In this document: positions 25,301-37,300 of the stretch, one piece after another | Numbering within the stretch: position 1 is the first letter of the stretch | How the letters are laid out: every line of letters starts with the position of its first letter | The notes under the pieces: generated by a model | Seen by the model: the letters and a program-made list of their open reading frames with translations, nothing else | Told to the model about the DNA's origin: nothing | Database searches by the model: none | Translations under genes and position numbers: made by a program | Assembly: GCA_004794655.1 (NCBI GenBank) | Contig: SMMW01000568.1 | Span: 2,035,001-2,099,000 of the forward strand | DNA length: 64,000 bases | Reading direction: 5' to 3' | From: Marisa cornuarietis | Lineage: Eukaryota; Mollusca; Gastropoda; Architaenioglossa; Ampullariidae

Positions 25301-28277
25301 GTTAGTTTAGTCCTTATTACTCCTTGACGAGTATAGAGGAGCCGCAACAGCGGTGACAGAAAAAGGTTATAATTTGCCATTTAGCCCACTTAAATCTTCT
25401 TTTGAATATCTGCTTGTGTAATATCCACAGAACATTCGCTAAGTGAAATGATGAAAACATTTTCAAAAAAAGGTTAAGGAAACATTCAACACAAAAATCT
25501 GAGAAAAATACAACTATGCTGAAGAGAGATGCAATGACTCCATTCCTCAAACAGCTATGAACATCATTTATTTTTCAATTTCTTCTTCATTTTCTTCTTA
25601 TTCTAATATTTCTCTTTGAAATCTCTCAAACTTTTCAGCATCAAAATCTAAAATCTTGAAGGAGATACTTAAAGTAACCCAACCACAAAAAATAACTCCA
25701 ACATTCAACACCCAGCTCCCTCCTGAAATGTTCTACCAATAAAAACTATTTCTAGTCATTTACCTTTGATTGTACAAGCCACGATAGTCCATGTTCTGTG
25801 GTGGATACATCTGCTGCTGACTACGAGTTTCTATCAGTTTGTATACTGCTGGCTCACCACGCTTCATGGCCAGGGCATTGAGTTCTACAGTAGGTGTTAT
25901 GTTACTGGCTGTATGCACACAGACACAATGATGTACCTACATTAAGTCTATGGGTGAACAAGGAAGACATTTAATAATCAAAAATCTCAAGAATATGGAC
26001 TGAAAATGGAACAGCAAGTTACAAATTCCACTAAAGAAACCGTACAGACAATTTTCCATTATAATTATGACAAGAAATAAATGATTCACACATCTCCCAC
26101 TTTAGAGACTCTAGCATTTGAAGTAACTGATTTACACAAAGATTTCCAATTTTAAACTAGCATCAAATAAGAAAATCTAATTAATACAGATATGGAAACA
26201 GGGCAAAAAAAGAAGAAAAAAAAGGTAGAATTTTTAACTAGGCAAAAAAAAAAAAAGGAAGAGAGATAGCTCGACCTACTTCTTTGTGTAATCAAAGGGA
26301 GTAATATACGATCAAAGATGTGTGAACTCTCTGTATGCATGCATACAGAACATATCAAAAACGCTTACAGTCGTTTGCATCAATCTGGTATCTAGGAGCT
26401 TTGGGCACTGGGTGGGGAAACTTGGTGGTTTCTAGTGCATTGGCTGCTGCTGCATGCTGGGCTTTTTTGATGCTCTCCCCAAAGGCTGAATATTCTTCCT
26501 CACCCAGCTTCAATTTGACATAGAAGATCTTTTTGTGGGCTGGGCCCTGTTCATCAACTAGAGTGTACTGGTGAGCTACCTGCCAACAATTATCATCCAC
26601 TGCTTGTTGCACAATTACTCCGGCAATATGCTCATTTTTATGAGTTTATGATCTTTGCTTTAAATCCACACTACAGAAGGATGACACGTATGTTGTTTTG
26701 GGTTGATGCATTTAGTAAAACCTGAGGTGAATTAATATTTTTAATCTCTTGAAAGCCACCTAATTTTGAAGAAAATCAGATTTTTGACAGTTTTACTAGT
26801 CCCATTTTAAAACACTAACTCTTTAGATTTCTCATGTGAACACTGTAGTTAGTCAAAAATCCAGGTGCACTTGGTGGCTAAATAAGAAACCCCGAAACTT
26901 GTATAAAGATTAAAAACTTTAAGGCATTAAGTTTCACTATCATTTCTTATCACCCAAACACACCTTGTTGTAACGTGCGAGTTCGTTGATAAGACACATG
27001 GGCGTCTTCTCTTTTGTGTTTGCCACGTTTTTGTCTGCTCCTTCCCCAACCTTCCCTAAGGGCTGGCAGACAGGAGTAGCCTGATTCTGTCCTTTGGACT
27101 GGGCCACTCCTGCTCCCCCAGCCTTTCCTGCGGTCACTAGAACACAGAGGGGAAAAACATTGCTGCAAATCCTACTGTATTCTACTCGAGCAAACCATTG
27201 CAAACAAACATTTTTTGAAACTGGAGAAAAGATGGGGCAAAGAGAAGGGTGGCTGGGTTGGTGTTTTATGCAAAGCCAGCAGCTAAGGCTATATCACGGC
27301 AAGACACCCAGTCCTGTAAACAGATGCCACATGCAGAGATAGAGCAGCATGCCCGAGGGGGCAGAGAGAAACCAGAAACTGAAAATGAGAGAGATTTGTT
27401 TACATTTAGGAGCATGAAAGTTAACAGTAAATTTCACATAATTATCCAGAAAGAGCATGAACAAAAAAAGTCTAGAAGAGAGATTCTTGTACCAAACTTG
27501 TCACATACCAAACGTTTAAATGGCAATGCTCCTGCACATTTAAAGAAAGGGGTTCCAAGGAACGTTATTACCTCCCCCAGCAGTGGTTCCATTCTGCATT
27601 TCCCCCACTGCCTGCTGTGTGGAGTGGACTGGAGCTGTTCCTGCTTTCTCTGTGCTCATTGAAGACCCATAAATAACTCCCCCACTCCCTATCAAAGTAG
27701 ATGCGGCCATGCTGGGGGTGCTGTGGGGGGGAAGATGGTGCGACTGCTGCATGGCAGAGAGTTGACTATACTGAGATAATTTTGTTCCAAGAACGGCAGC
27801 CTTTCCAGCGAATCTCACTGTCCAGTAAATCCAAAAAAAAACACCCAAGAACTCAATTACAAAATAACACTTTAAAAGAACAGGCTTTCATGTCAGGTCG
27901 CTAACACTTATTAAATAGGGTATGTGGAAAACTATAACACTGCTAATTGTTGACACATCTGGCAAGACAAGATAAATTAAGATTTATCTGCATATCCTAT
28001 TAAAGAATATTCAAGAGGTGCAACAATATAGATGCAAATGCAAGAATACTTAGTAAAATGTTTATAAATGGAAAAAATGTTGTGTATAAAAAGAAAAACA
28101 AAGACTTCATTTATCAAGAATTCAGATATTTTGTTTTAACCAATGTGATCAGTTAAGAATATGAAAAGCTCCCGGCAACTGTAACTTACAGGGTGTTGGG
28201 CCTCCAGTGCTAGTATTTAAGATTCCTTGAAAAGATGTACCCTGGTTCTGACCTGGTTGATTCACTATCTGTGACAT
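16390..28277 (-). CDS. STAU: Staufen, double-stranded RNA-binding protein
   Basis: Fifteen coding exons, in order: 28277-28190, 27817-27572, 27136-26964, 26579-26369, 25908-25764, 25226-25030, 23837-23767, 23433-23209, 22765-22619, 22229-22077, 20730-20670, 20234-20130, 19607-19492, 19083-18905, 16468-16390. They total 2196 nt (731 residues plus stop). The start [10 protein letters not shown] and block [16 protein letters not shown] match vertebrate STAU1. Five dsRNA-binding domains are visible: about 153-220 ([14 protein letters not shown]), 243-335 (split by an insert, as usual for the second), 357-424 (canonical, [10 protein letters not shown] and [14 protein letters not shown]), 463-532 ([13 protein letters not shown]) and 623-690 (C-terminal, degenerate). 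Staufen binds structured 3' UTRs for mRNA transport, localisation and decay. The VTFVDG and APGLL motifs follow domain 4 as in orthologues. The last exon is the least certain; its phase fits. An acceptor at 28288 points to a non-coding upstream exon. Confidence 0.94.
17221..18193 (-). mobile_element. Mariner transposon with internal deletion
   Basis: A TA duplication (17219-17220 and 18194-18195) flanks inverted ends of about 28 bp whose inner 20 bases, GGCAGAAAAGTAATGAGACT, are identical. Inside, on the minus strand, are the N-terminal helix-turn-helix part (18006-17627, from [10 protein letters not shown]) and the C-terminal catalytic part (17630-17280, [10 protein letters not shown] and [12 protein letters not shown]). 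The middle of the transposase, with the first catalytic aspartate, is missing and the frame shifts at the junction. At 973 bp it is about 300 bp short of a full mariner. It lies in the last Staufen intron in the same orientation. Confidence 0.92.
21690..21872 (-). mobile_element. tRNA-derived SINE, family A, near-complete
   Basis: On the minus strand it opens with TGGCTCAACAATTAGCACCTG (A-box-like) and has GGTTCAGCTCTCGTC (B-box-like). The body follows (TGGTTGCTTTGCCATGATAT, AGTTGCTGGCTCGGTG). It is in the Staufen intron between exons 10 and 11. The adjoining 21873-22050 is another repeat-like G-rich block. Confidence 0.7.
24107..24165 (-). mobile_element. SINE family A fragment
   Basis: TTTTATGCCAAGTCAGCAAC and AAGGCTATTTCATGGCAAA match the SINE tail part. 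It lies in Staufen intron 6, next to a LINE remnant. Confidence 0.5.
24250..24690 (-). mobile_element. I/Jockey-type LINE C-terminal remnant
   Basis: The minus strand reads [19 protein letters not shown], then [20 protein letters not shown] and [17 protein letters not shown]. This is the region after RNase H in I-like LINEs, with its CxxC...H...C finger. One in-frame stop separates the blocks. It sits in Staufen intron 6 in the sense orientation of the gene. Confidence 0.75.
27250..27362 (-). mobile_element. SINE family A, partial copy
   Basis: GGTGTTTTATGCAAAGCCAG, AAGGCTATATCACGGCAAGA and CCTGTAAACAGATGCCACAT match the 60281 copy. The head is truncated after AGCATGCCCGAG. It is in Staufen intron 2. 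Confidence 0.6.
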
Positions 28278-28869
28278 GGTGAAAATACTGCAAAATAAAT
28301 AAATTAATTAATTAAAAAATGACCACCTTAAATCTTTATATAAGTTTAGCAAGGCACTGGTGTCTAGATAAGAATACAGATGTCTATAATTATGATAATC
28401 TTATGATCTCCTTCCACTATAAATACTGTAGAGAAACTTCCATCCACAGATTTACACAGGAACCATGTACTTTTTATGTTGGGTACATTTAAGTAAAACA
28501 TTTATGTTGCCTAAAGTAGCAGTTACTTTAAAAAAAATCATTGTTAATGTTAATTATTAGTCAGCTCTTCTTATCTGAAAAATAAGTACAGTCTTCTCAA
28601 CACTGTCAAATTCTCTGTTATGTGACCTCATCAATGATGGTAATTCCCTGGCCTTCTTATGTGAGATGACACACTGTTGGGATATATTCTCTATTATGTG
28701 CTATGCATGCTTAGTGCTGGAGGAACTCTGGCTGACTAGGTTACTGTTACCAGTGGCATTCTTGACCTAGTCTTCTTCTTTTGATGTTTGCAAATTATGT
28801 CTCTGTGGCAGTGGCAATGCCTTACAATCGTTAGCTTGCATCAGCCGCCATCAACCAAAAAAGTAAACT

Positions 28870-29790
28870 TAGCAACAGCAGTCGGTAGCTGCTGAAAATA
28901 TTAAATCTACCCCTGTTCCCCTTAGGTATGTTGTTTCTCAGGGGTCTGTATTGGAACCAGTTCTGTTTACAATAAACCAGCAGCCTTTCATTTCTATCAT
29001 CTCTATGTGAATAACTCTCGGTTGTACAATTCTGCTGCCCTGTCTGATTTTGCTGGCTATGGAGAGGGCACTGGATGTGTTTAAAAAGCGGCACAATCCT
29101 CATTGATAGGTTGAAAATAAATGAAGATAAAACAGTGCGTTAGCGTTTGTTTAATCACATTTTCAAATCATCTAATTGCATTTTCTGATTTGGTATGTAA
29201 CCATGGTGTGCATAATTATTTAGCCAACTGACTATACATACATAAACCAGTTTCATAAAGTATTTAACTTCTACCTCTGAGATACAAGGAAGATTCCTGT
29301 CTCTCAATGAAGCCAACAAACTTGCAGTGTCACTCATTCTCTCTTGAGCTGATTACTGCAATGCACTTCTGATAAACACCTGAACAAACTTCAACGAATT
29401 CAGAACCATACTACGTATACTGTTCTGCGCCGGCCTTATTCTTTTTTCCATTGCATTTCACTGGCTTCCAATTAAGGCATTCAGTGAGCACAAAGTGGCC
29501 TCCCTTCTTTTTCAAAGCCTGCACTGTGATCGTTTTCCTATCTATCTATCTTCTCTTATTCATTAGTATAAACCATCATGATTGCTGATATCTTTCTAAT
29601 TAGAATTCCTAAATTCTCCTTCTCCAGTTAAGCCAAGCACACTTTTGCAGTATTTATACCAACAGCTTTCCAAACTCCCTGCCATTGCACTTATGGCACA
29701 CACTGTATTGTATCATATAAACACATGGAACTTTCAAAAACTTAAAAAAAAAATCTGCATCACAAATGCTTAACAGATTGACCCTCTTGC
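28870..29790 (+). mobile_element. Heavily decayed CR1/L2-type LINE
   Basis: Scattered conserved blocks in several frames: a QGSVLEPVLF-like reverse-transcriptase motif near 28935, a LKINEDKT-like block near 29112, a SRLDYCNA-like block near 29345 (ELITAMHF in another frame), LNKLQRIQN near 29385 and a LAFN-like block. The order is that of the better-kept copies at 43570 and 57463. Many stops and frameshifts; a fossil upstream of the first Staufen coding exon. Confidence 0.55.
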
Positions 29791-29944
29791 ACATGTGTGT
29801 GTGTGTGTTGCGAGATGAGTAGCTTCTATCTAGAACCAGGTGCAGGATTGTAAAGATAATTAATAATTGTTATTATTGATAAAAATACAGATGAGCACTG
29901 AACTATGTCTCATGTCTGCTATAAAAGTATTTAATAATAATAAT

Positions 29945-30505
29945 GAAGATTTTTATAGCGCATATTCACACTCATAGAGAGCATGCTCTTAGAGCTTAAA
30001 ACGGGGAAGAGACATGGACTACATGGATAAAACACGAGGGACGGAAGAATTAACAACAGTACTTACGACAAACAGAAAAATAAGATAGAAAATACAAAAA
30101 GGCATCAAGTAACAGAGAAAATAGTGATTCTGCAGAGAAAGATGGGTAGAAAAGTAGCAAGAGCAGAAGGGGGGAGAGTAAAAAGGACGAGCATTGTGTG
30201 GGCTGTTGTTAGGAGTATTGCTAAAGGAAGAGGTGAGTTTTCAGTGCAGATTTGAAGGATTCAATTGTAAGAAGGTGCCGGATACGGAAAGGAAGATAGT
30301 TCCATTGCTTTGCTGCACAGTAGCCAAAAATCCTGTGACCATATGTTGTTGTTCTGGTGACAGAAACAGTTATTTAAATACTTATGTGAATAACTCTCGG
30401 TTGTACAATTCTGCTGCTCTGTCTGATTTTGCTGGCTGTGGAGAGGGGACTGGATGTGTTTAAAAAGCGGCACAATCCTCATTGATAGGTTGAAAATGAA
30501 TGACA
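29945..30505. repeat. Dispersed repeat, composite
   Basis: 29945-30330 (TTTTATAGCGCATATTCACA and on) is a direct copy of 49783-50120. 30380-30500 repeats 29007-29115 (AATAACTCTCGGTTGTACAA, ATGTGTTTAAAAAGCGGCAC). So two repeat families are joined here, and the second has two direct copies about 1.37 kb apart. Confidence 0.75.
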
Positions 30506-31059
30506 CTAATTCTGGGCAACTGTGAGCCTCTCGGAAGTGTGGGGTAGACGCAAAAAAAAAAAAAAATTGTCTTGCGTAATTTTAACGGTCTTGCACAGCG
30601 GTAGAGTTGCTAATGAAACTACATTCTTATGTGTTAGTACAAAAAAGTGTTATGATTCACAGATGATTCAGCTGCGCTAGTCTGCAGTTACACTTAACAA
30701 CAGTACTCCACCACAAAAAGAAAAACACACGCATGCCACCAGCGCTTATCTAAAGCTAAGCTATGTCTTAAGCAGCCTCCATCTTCTTTTCCATAAAATA
30801 GCTTATGATTATAACCATATTACTGACTGCTGCACTCTGCTGAACGTATTACCAACGTCAAACTCAAAGAAAAACATGATATCCGACTGCTGCTATAAGT
30901 GTTACGTACGGTACGAAGAATCATACAAATCACTTAATAAAAGAAAATTACCTTTTTTTACAATATATAAAAGTCGCCTTGTCCTGGGCACAGCGATGCA
31001 GAGTTGTAACAGGATGAAAGAGAGACTAAAACAGTGGCAAACAGTAAAGAAAATTACAG

Positions 31060-31369
31060 ACTAACAAGCGGCCATGTTAGTCGGCACCCGAACTGATGAA
31101 CTCACGTTTAAACGGGATTTACTTTAATAGTTAACATAACATTAATTACTGATTGTTTAGCACTTAAATAACTGTTAATGTTCTTTTTTTCTATTATACC
31201 ATTAAAAATGACAAGAGTCACAATGTGGTAGAGACGAGCAACACTCTAACAATATGGCGTCTTCCTACACTTATTAGTGATTTGTTGGGCTACCAGTTTG
31301 CACATTCTGGGATAAATTTTATATATTTTTATTATTATTTAGTACAGAATCTTGATGTTATAATACTAT
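31060..31369. promoter_or_regulatory. Probable shared promoter of Staufen and FBXO16
   Basis: Staufen runs left and FBXO16 right from this segment. On the minus strand a possible non-coding Staufen exon ends at 31106 with donor GTGAGT. ACAATATGGCGTC (near 31250) and, inverted, CTAACATGGCCGC (near 31068) resemble YY1-type ATGGC motifs. A 7-codon upstream frame starts at about 31254 on the FBXO16 side. No TATA box is obvious. Head-to-head sharing is inferred. Confidence 0.35.
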
Positions 31370-34300
31370 ATGGCTATGATAGCTAAAAATCGCATCAAAA
31401 GCGCTTGGACTCCATTAAGCAATGAAGAAACAAACAACAAGGCAAGTGTAAAGTACACATGAAACACTGTGATTTATGTCGATAACGTTATTATTCACAT
31501 TGTTAAAACGCACATGTAGAGTTTTTTTTAAACGGATATACGGAAAGGGCAGAACTTTGATATGGAGGGAGCCCGTGACATCATAGGCCGGTCTATGTTA
31601 TTTTGTCAGAGGTTTGGGGTTAGGGTTTGGGGTAGGGTTAGGGTTAGGTTTAGTTTATTAGGTACATTTGGGAGCAGACGACAAATGCCTGAGCCATTTT
31701 TGATATGGCCGTCGCGTCCTCCCCCATATCAAAGCTGTACCATGGAAAGATAAGCTTAAGTTAAATTGAGATTTGAAGGTGAAATTATAAGCATTTTCCT
31801 GGTGTGTGTGTGCACATTATGATGTGTACACTCCAAATTTATTATTAGCAAGTTGCTTTTAAATGTGCTGTTGTAAATTCATATTTTAACTCTAAAAATT
31901 ATAAAACTAGAATATCCGTTACAACCTGTTTGCTGTGAGACTGTATTTTACCAGTGCATGCTAATGCCTTTTTGAGGACATCATAAGCCATTTTTGCATC
32001 ATCAATTAATAGTAACAGTTTTATTTTTTAGATTTTTGAGGAGAGACAGGATCTTATTGGAAAATGGGTAAGTAACTTACTTGTCAGTAATTTTGAAAAA
32101 AAACAACAATTTTTTACACTCTAAGACTTTTCTCTGTGTACAAGTACATATAAATGGGTACAAATAAATTTATAGGCATCTATTTTTTGGTATCTGTTTT
32201 TAGTTAAAAATAGTTACGTTAAATATCAGATGGATTTGAAAGCATTTCACCTAAGTAACTGGAAATAAATAATATGGAATGATTTATTTTTCATTTAGAA
32301 GATATCTTTTATATATATATATATATACTCATACTTACTCTTACACGATGAATTGACTGCCAGAAGGGGCAAATGCACTGTAAAAGTGTTGTTGCTGCTT
32401 CTAATGCACTGTAAAAGTGTTGTTGTCATTATTATCATTCACACAGTATCAAAAGTGGTCAAATGAGCAGCGTTGCCGAGTCTTAGAAGATCTCTTACAA
32501 AACAGTAAGCGTCGACAACTGGAGTTTGTGAGAGACATTGTACATGATAAAGTTCCACCTGCCAACATTGATTTTACTCGGGTGCTTCCAAGAGTGATCT
32601 CCCTCTACATCTTTTCTTTCCTTGATCCAAGTGCATTATGCCGTGCATCCCAGGTAATAGTACAGATTTGATTTAATCACAAATTGTTTAATTTTTACAA
32701 TCTGTATGTGTTTATATGTATGCATTTAGTGTGTCTTCCTCTGTGCAGTTTTTAATTAAAATTGATATCACTGTGTCTCTTAAAGAATTTAAGCTACAAA
32801 GATATCTTTAAACCGAAAGTTTCTTAAAAATAAAACTATTAACCTCCTTGGCATTTGCCCCAGTTGTTACATTTGTTATTGCTGTTTTCCTGTCTATCCT
32901 TGGTTCATTCAGGTGTGTTGGTACTGGCATGACCTTTGTGAGCGGGATGAGCTATGGATGCCAAGGTGTGTACGTGTGGGATGGTACCTGCCATTCACCC
33001 CCAGCCCTTATGAGAGAGGGGTCTGGAAAAGAAATTTTATTGAGAATATCAAGATGCTGATACTAATGGCACCAAAGGTGAGCACTGACTGTGATAACCA
33101 ACAGTACATACTGGAATACTTGTAAAGGTCATAGTTTTGTGAGGATATCGGGGGCGGATAGTGTGGAAATTCTAAGCATTCACTTATAAAGAATAAGGTA
33201 ATATAAACTATTCTTGTTTGAGACAGAATAGCTTGATATCATGTCCCTTTTCTGGTTGTTATGCATTGTCATTTGTATGCACCTAAGCAGAATAGATCTA
33301 AGAGAACATCAGCAAATACTGAAATACAGTATTGTTCTATGATACATCACTTGTTAATTTGACTAAGCAGACTTTGAGTTTTTAATAGTTGATGCATTTG
33401 ATTCCAGAAACCACCAAAGATTGATCTTGGAAAGCTCAAGGATCATCAGCAGGAGAAAAGTAAAAAAAAGAAAGTCCCAGGTCAGGTCCCATGGAGGGGA
33501 TCTGATCCAATACCTAAAGATATCTGGCGAAATAATTACCTGGAAAATGATGAAGTTGTAAAGTCTGTTCAGAAGTTGTACGTTTTATGAGAAATTTTTC
33601 TCTTAGATATAAAAATAGCCAGACTATTTTGTGTGTGTATATATATATATATGTCTTTGAATCTTTCTTAGATTGAAATTTTAGATTTAGAGAAACTGAA
33701 CCTAGACAGAGAAGGAAACAAGTTATGGAAGCTGGTAAGGGCTATGAATGATGAAGATACTAGAAGTGCACCGATTGTCATACAACAAGCACAAGATATA
33801 CTAACAGGTAGAAAAGCAGCAAACGCATTCATTGACAACTATGAAGAGGTCAGCAGCATCACAGTACCAGAAGAAAAGAAGCAGCAAGTCTATGAAGAAA
33901 GAAGAAAATTTAGACAGAGAAAACACCAGGAAGACTACATGAACAAACTATTCAACATGAAAGAATTTGAAGAAGCAGTCAGGACCCTAAGTCAGAAGAA
34001 ATCCCCTGGTCCAGACAAGGTCACCAATGAAATGCTGCAACACCTGGGCCCACGAGCCAAGACCAAACTCCTCGACCTCTTCAACAACAGCTGGAACAGC
34101 GGCCACGTCCCACAAATCTGGCGAGAAGCAGACATGGTACCCGTCCACAAGAAAGGCAAAGATCGAGCGAAGGTGGACAGTTACAGACCCATAAGCCTCA
34201 CCAGTTGTGTGGGCAAGTTAATGGAGCGCCTCATTAACTCCAGATTATCATGGCACTTGGAAAAGAACAACATCTTTATACCAGAACAAGCAGGCTTCAG

Positions 34301-37300
34301 ACAACATCGCTCAACTGAAGACCAGGTTACATACATCGCCCAGAAGATTGAAGATGGCTTCCAGGACAAGAAGCACACGCTGACGGTGTGGATAGACATG
34401 GAAAAGGCCTTTGACAAGGTCTGGAAAGATGGATTGAGGCTGAAACTCCAGAAGTGTGGCGTATCCGGCTGCATGTACCAATGGATCTCTCAATACCTGA
34501 CAAATAGGAAGGCCAGAGTCCATGTCGGCGGAACATACAGCCGAAAGAAGACGCTGAGAGAAGGAGTTCCTCAAGGAGGAGTACTCAGCCCTACCCTGTT
34601 CCTTGTCTTCATAAACGACATCATCAAGGACCTCCCCCGAAATGTCCAAGGAGCCATATACGCAGACGACCTGGTCCTCTGGTGCACAGAAGAACACCTG
34701 ACAACTGCCAACTACCGACTCCAAGAGACACTAAATGTCCTACAGGATTGGACGAAGAGATGGCTTGTCAAAATCAACCCCAAAAAGACCACCTACACTA
34801 TCTTTAGTCTGTCCACTAGGGAACAGAAAGCCACTCTGAAGTTCGATGGACAGATCCTCCCACTAGAGGACAACCCTACTTACCTTGGGGTGACCTTCGA
34901 CAAGAGACTTACGTGGAAACCTCAGACCAAGAAGGTTGAAGCCAGAGCCAAGGAGCGACTTGCACTTATGAAGAAGTTGGCTGGCACGAACTGGGGCGCG
35001 GATGACAAAATCCTCAAGAAGCTGTACACCGGAAGGGTTAGACCAGTCCTAGAGTATGGCATGACAGCATGGGGCACGGCAGCAAAATCCAACTTTGAAA
35101 AGATCAGCAAGGTTCAGAACCAAGCAACCAGACTCATCACTGGAGCCATGAAATCTACGCCCATACAGGAACTGGAAACAATCACAGGGTTGGAACCACT
35201 CGAGGACCGACGTGATACAAAGATACTCGTCCAAGCCGCCAAGTTCAAGAGACTTCCAAATCACCCCATGAGAATCAGGCTGGCTCAGCCGACGAAGGGA
35301 AGGCTGAAAAGGGGAAGTTTCATCCATCAGACGAGGATCCTTGAACGAAAACACCAAGATATCTTGGAACAAGACCCCAGAGAGATCCCCCTATACCGGA
35401 CAAACCCAGCATGGAATGAATCTGCTTTCCCCCTGATCCACTGCAACATCCATGGTGTCGGCAAGAAAGATTCCCAAGACGACACTGCAAAAAAGTCCTG
35501 TACTCTGGAGTATATCCACAGCAACTTCCCACAAGACCAGTGGACTCATGTGTACACTGACGGATCAGCGGAACAAGCTGTGAAGAAGGGTGGTGCCGGA
35601 ATCTTCATTCGGTATCCAGGAGGAAGAGAAGACCGCCTCTCCCTCACAACCGGCCTCTATTCCACCAACTTCAAAGCGGAAGTAATGGCCATTCAGACCG
35701 GTGCCACCCACATTGAGAACAGCCCAGACACCTCCAACAACATCGTCTTCTTTACAGATGCACTATCTGTTCTACAGGCCTTACAGACTGCCAGAGACAA
35801 GGAATGGAACGCCCTGACCACTGCTCTCTCCTCCTTATGCAGAAACCACACAGTCGTCTTACAGTGGATTCCCTCCCACTGCGGTGTATTTGGCAACGAA
35901 GCCGCAGACACTCTTGCCAAGGAAGGATCCACAAAAGAGCAGCAAGACAAGTCCACCACCTTCAATGAAGTCAAAACCATCATCAAGGCCAAACAGCATA
36001 ACAAATGGCTACAGCAGCACCCACGTTTCAACCAGAACGACCCATACTACCTGCTCACAAGGGCCGAACAGGTCATTATTTTCAGACTGAGGACAGGCCA
36101 CAACCATCTCAATCACCACCTATACACCAAACTCCGGATCGGCCAGACGGACAGATGCCCGTGCCAGACAGACAGCCAGACAACAAAACATCTACTGCAA
36201 GAATGCCCCATACACGAAGACCTCAGACACCGCATCTGGACTGATGAGACGCCGATATCAAGGAAGCTACACGGCAGTCTGGGGGACCTGCGGCGCACAG
36301 CATCATTTGTACAAGAGGCAGGCGTATCCATTTGAGTGACTGACAACAACAACAACAACAACATCTCCTTTGTTCAGCAACATGTGGTGAGGGCCTGTTT
36401 GTACCTGTTGCAATGGACCAAGCTGGTGGGCAAAAGCACCACCTGCGATAATCTACTTATTGCTGTTAAATCTAAGCACGTTTATTGCTGAGTGAATGCT
36501 CAAAAGCATAGAAGTCATACCAATGCTGGCCCAGCAGTTTATAGAGGCAAAGGAAGCACTGCGAGGCCATCGCAAGTCTCCCACTTAGTGTCTGCAGGAA
36601 GACGAGCATAGGGAGCACAAAGATGAGCCCCATCCTAAAAACTGTCAGGGTTAGGGTCAGCACCCGCAAAAGGAAACCCATGTAACCATCTGGAGTTGGA
36701 GACCATTTGTTTCCATTGTGGAGGGATAGGACACGTCAGTGTGGAATGGCCTAAGCTCTGGAGGAAAATCCATAATATAAATCTTTTTATCATTATTGAT
36801 ATTAAATAAGTTTTTTGTTATGCCTAGTTGTGTTGCGGGCCTTGGCATGTGTAGATAGGTTACTGTATTTTATGGGCATGGCACTTGTATGGTAAGCTTT
36901 GAGGGCAGTTTTCTTCTTCAAAGTTTCATTATGTCTTGACTTTCTGTGGTTTGAAACTCTGTGTTGCTTCGTCTTAAGGAGGTGGATATGTCGTGTGTCA
37001 GACATTTTTCTTGCTTTTTTATTAACTTCCTGCACAATGAGGGTATTTCGTCAATTATTCAGCGCATGCGCAGTACGCACTCATCGGTGGTCAAAGCGGA
37101 AGGCGGGTACAGCCATTAGTGTTTACTACAGATCGAGATGGGTAAGCACGATCACTGTTGTGTTATTAACTGCCACAATCGTAGATCAAAATACAGAGAG
37201 AGAGGAGAAACGTTAATATTTTCTAGTATCCCGATGTGTAAAGGCCTAAAAGCTCAAAAAAGAAGAAAACTGTGGCTGCAAGCGATCCGAAGAGAGAACT

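Noticed and set aside
34181..36364. Antisense frames opposite the LINE
   Set aside because: Shadows of the LINE coding frame with no domain of their own.
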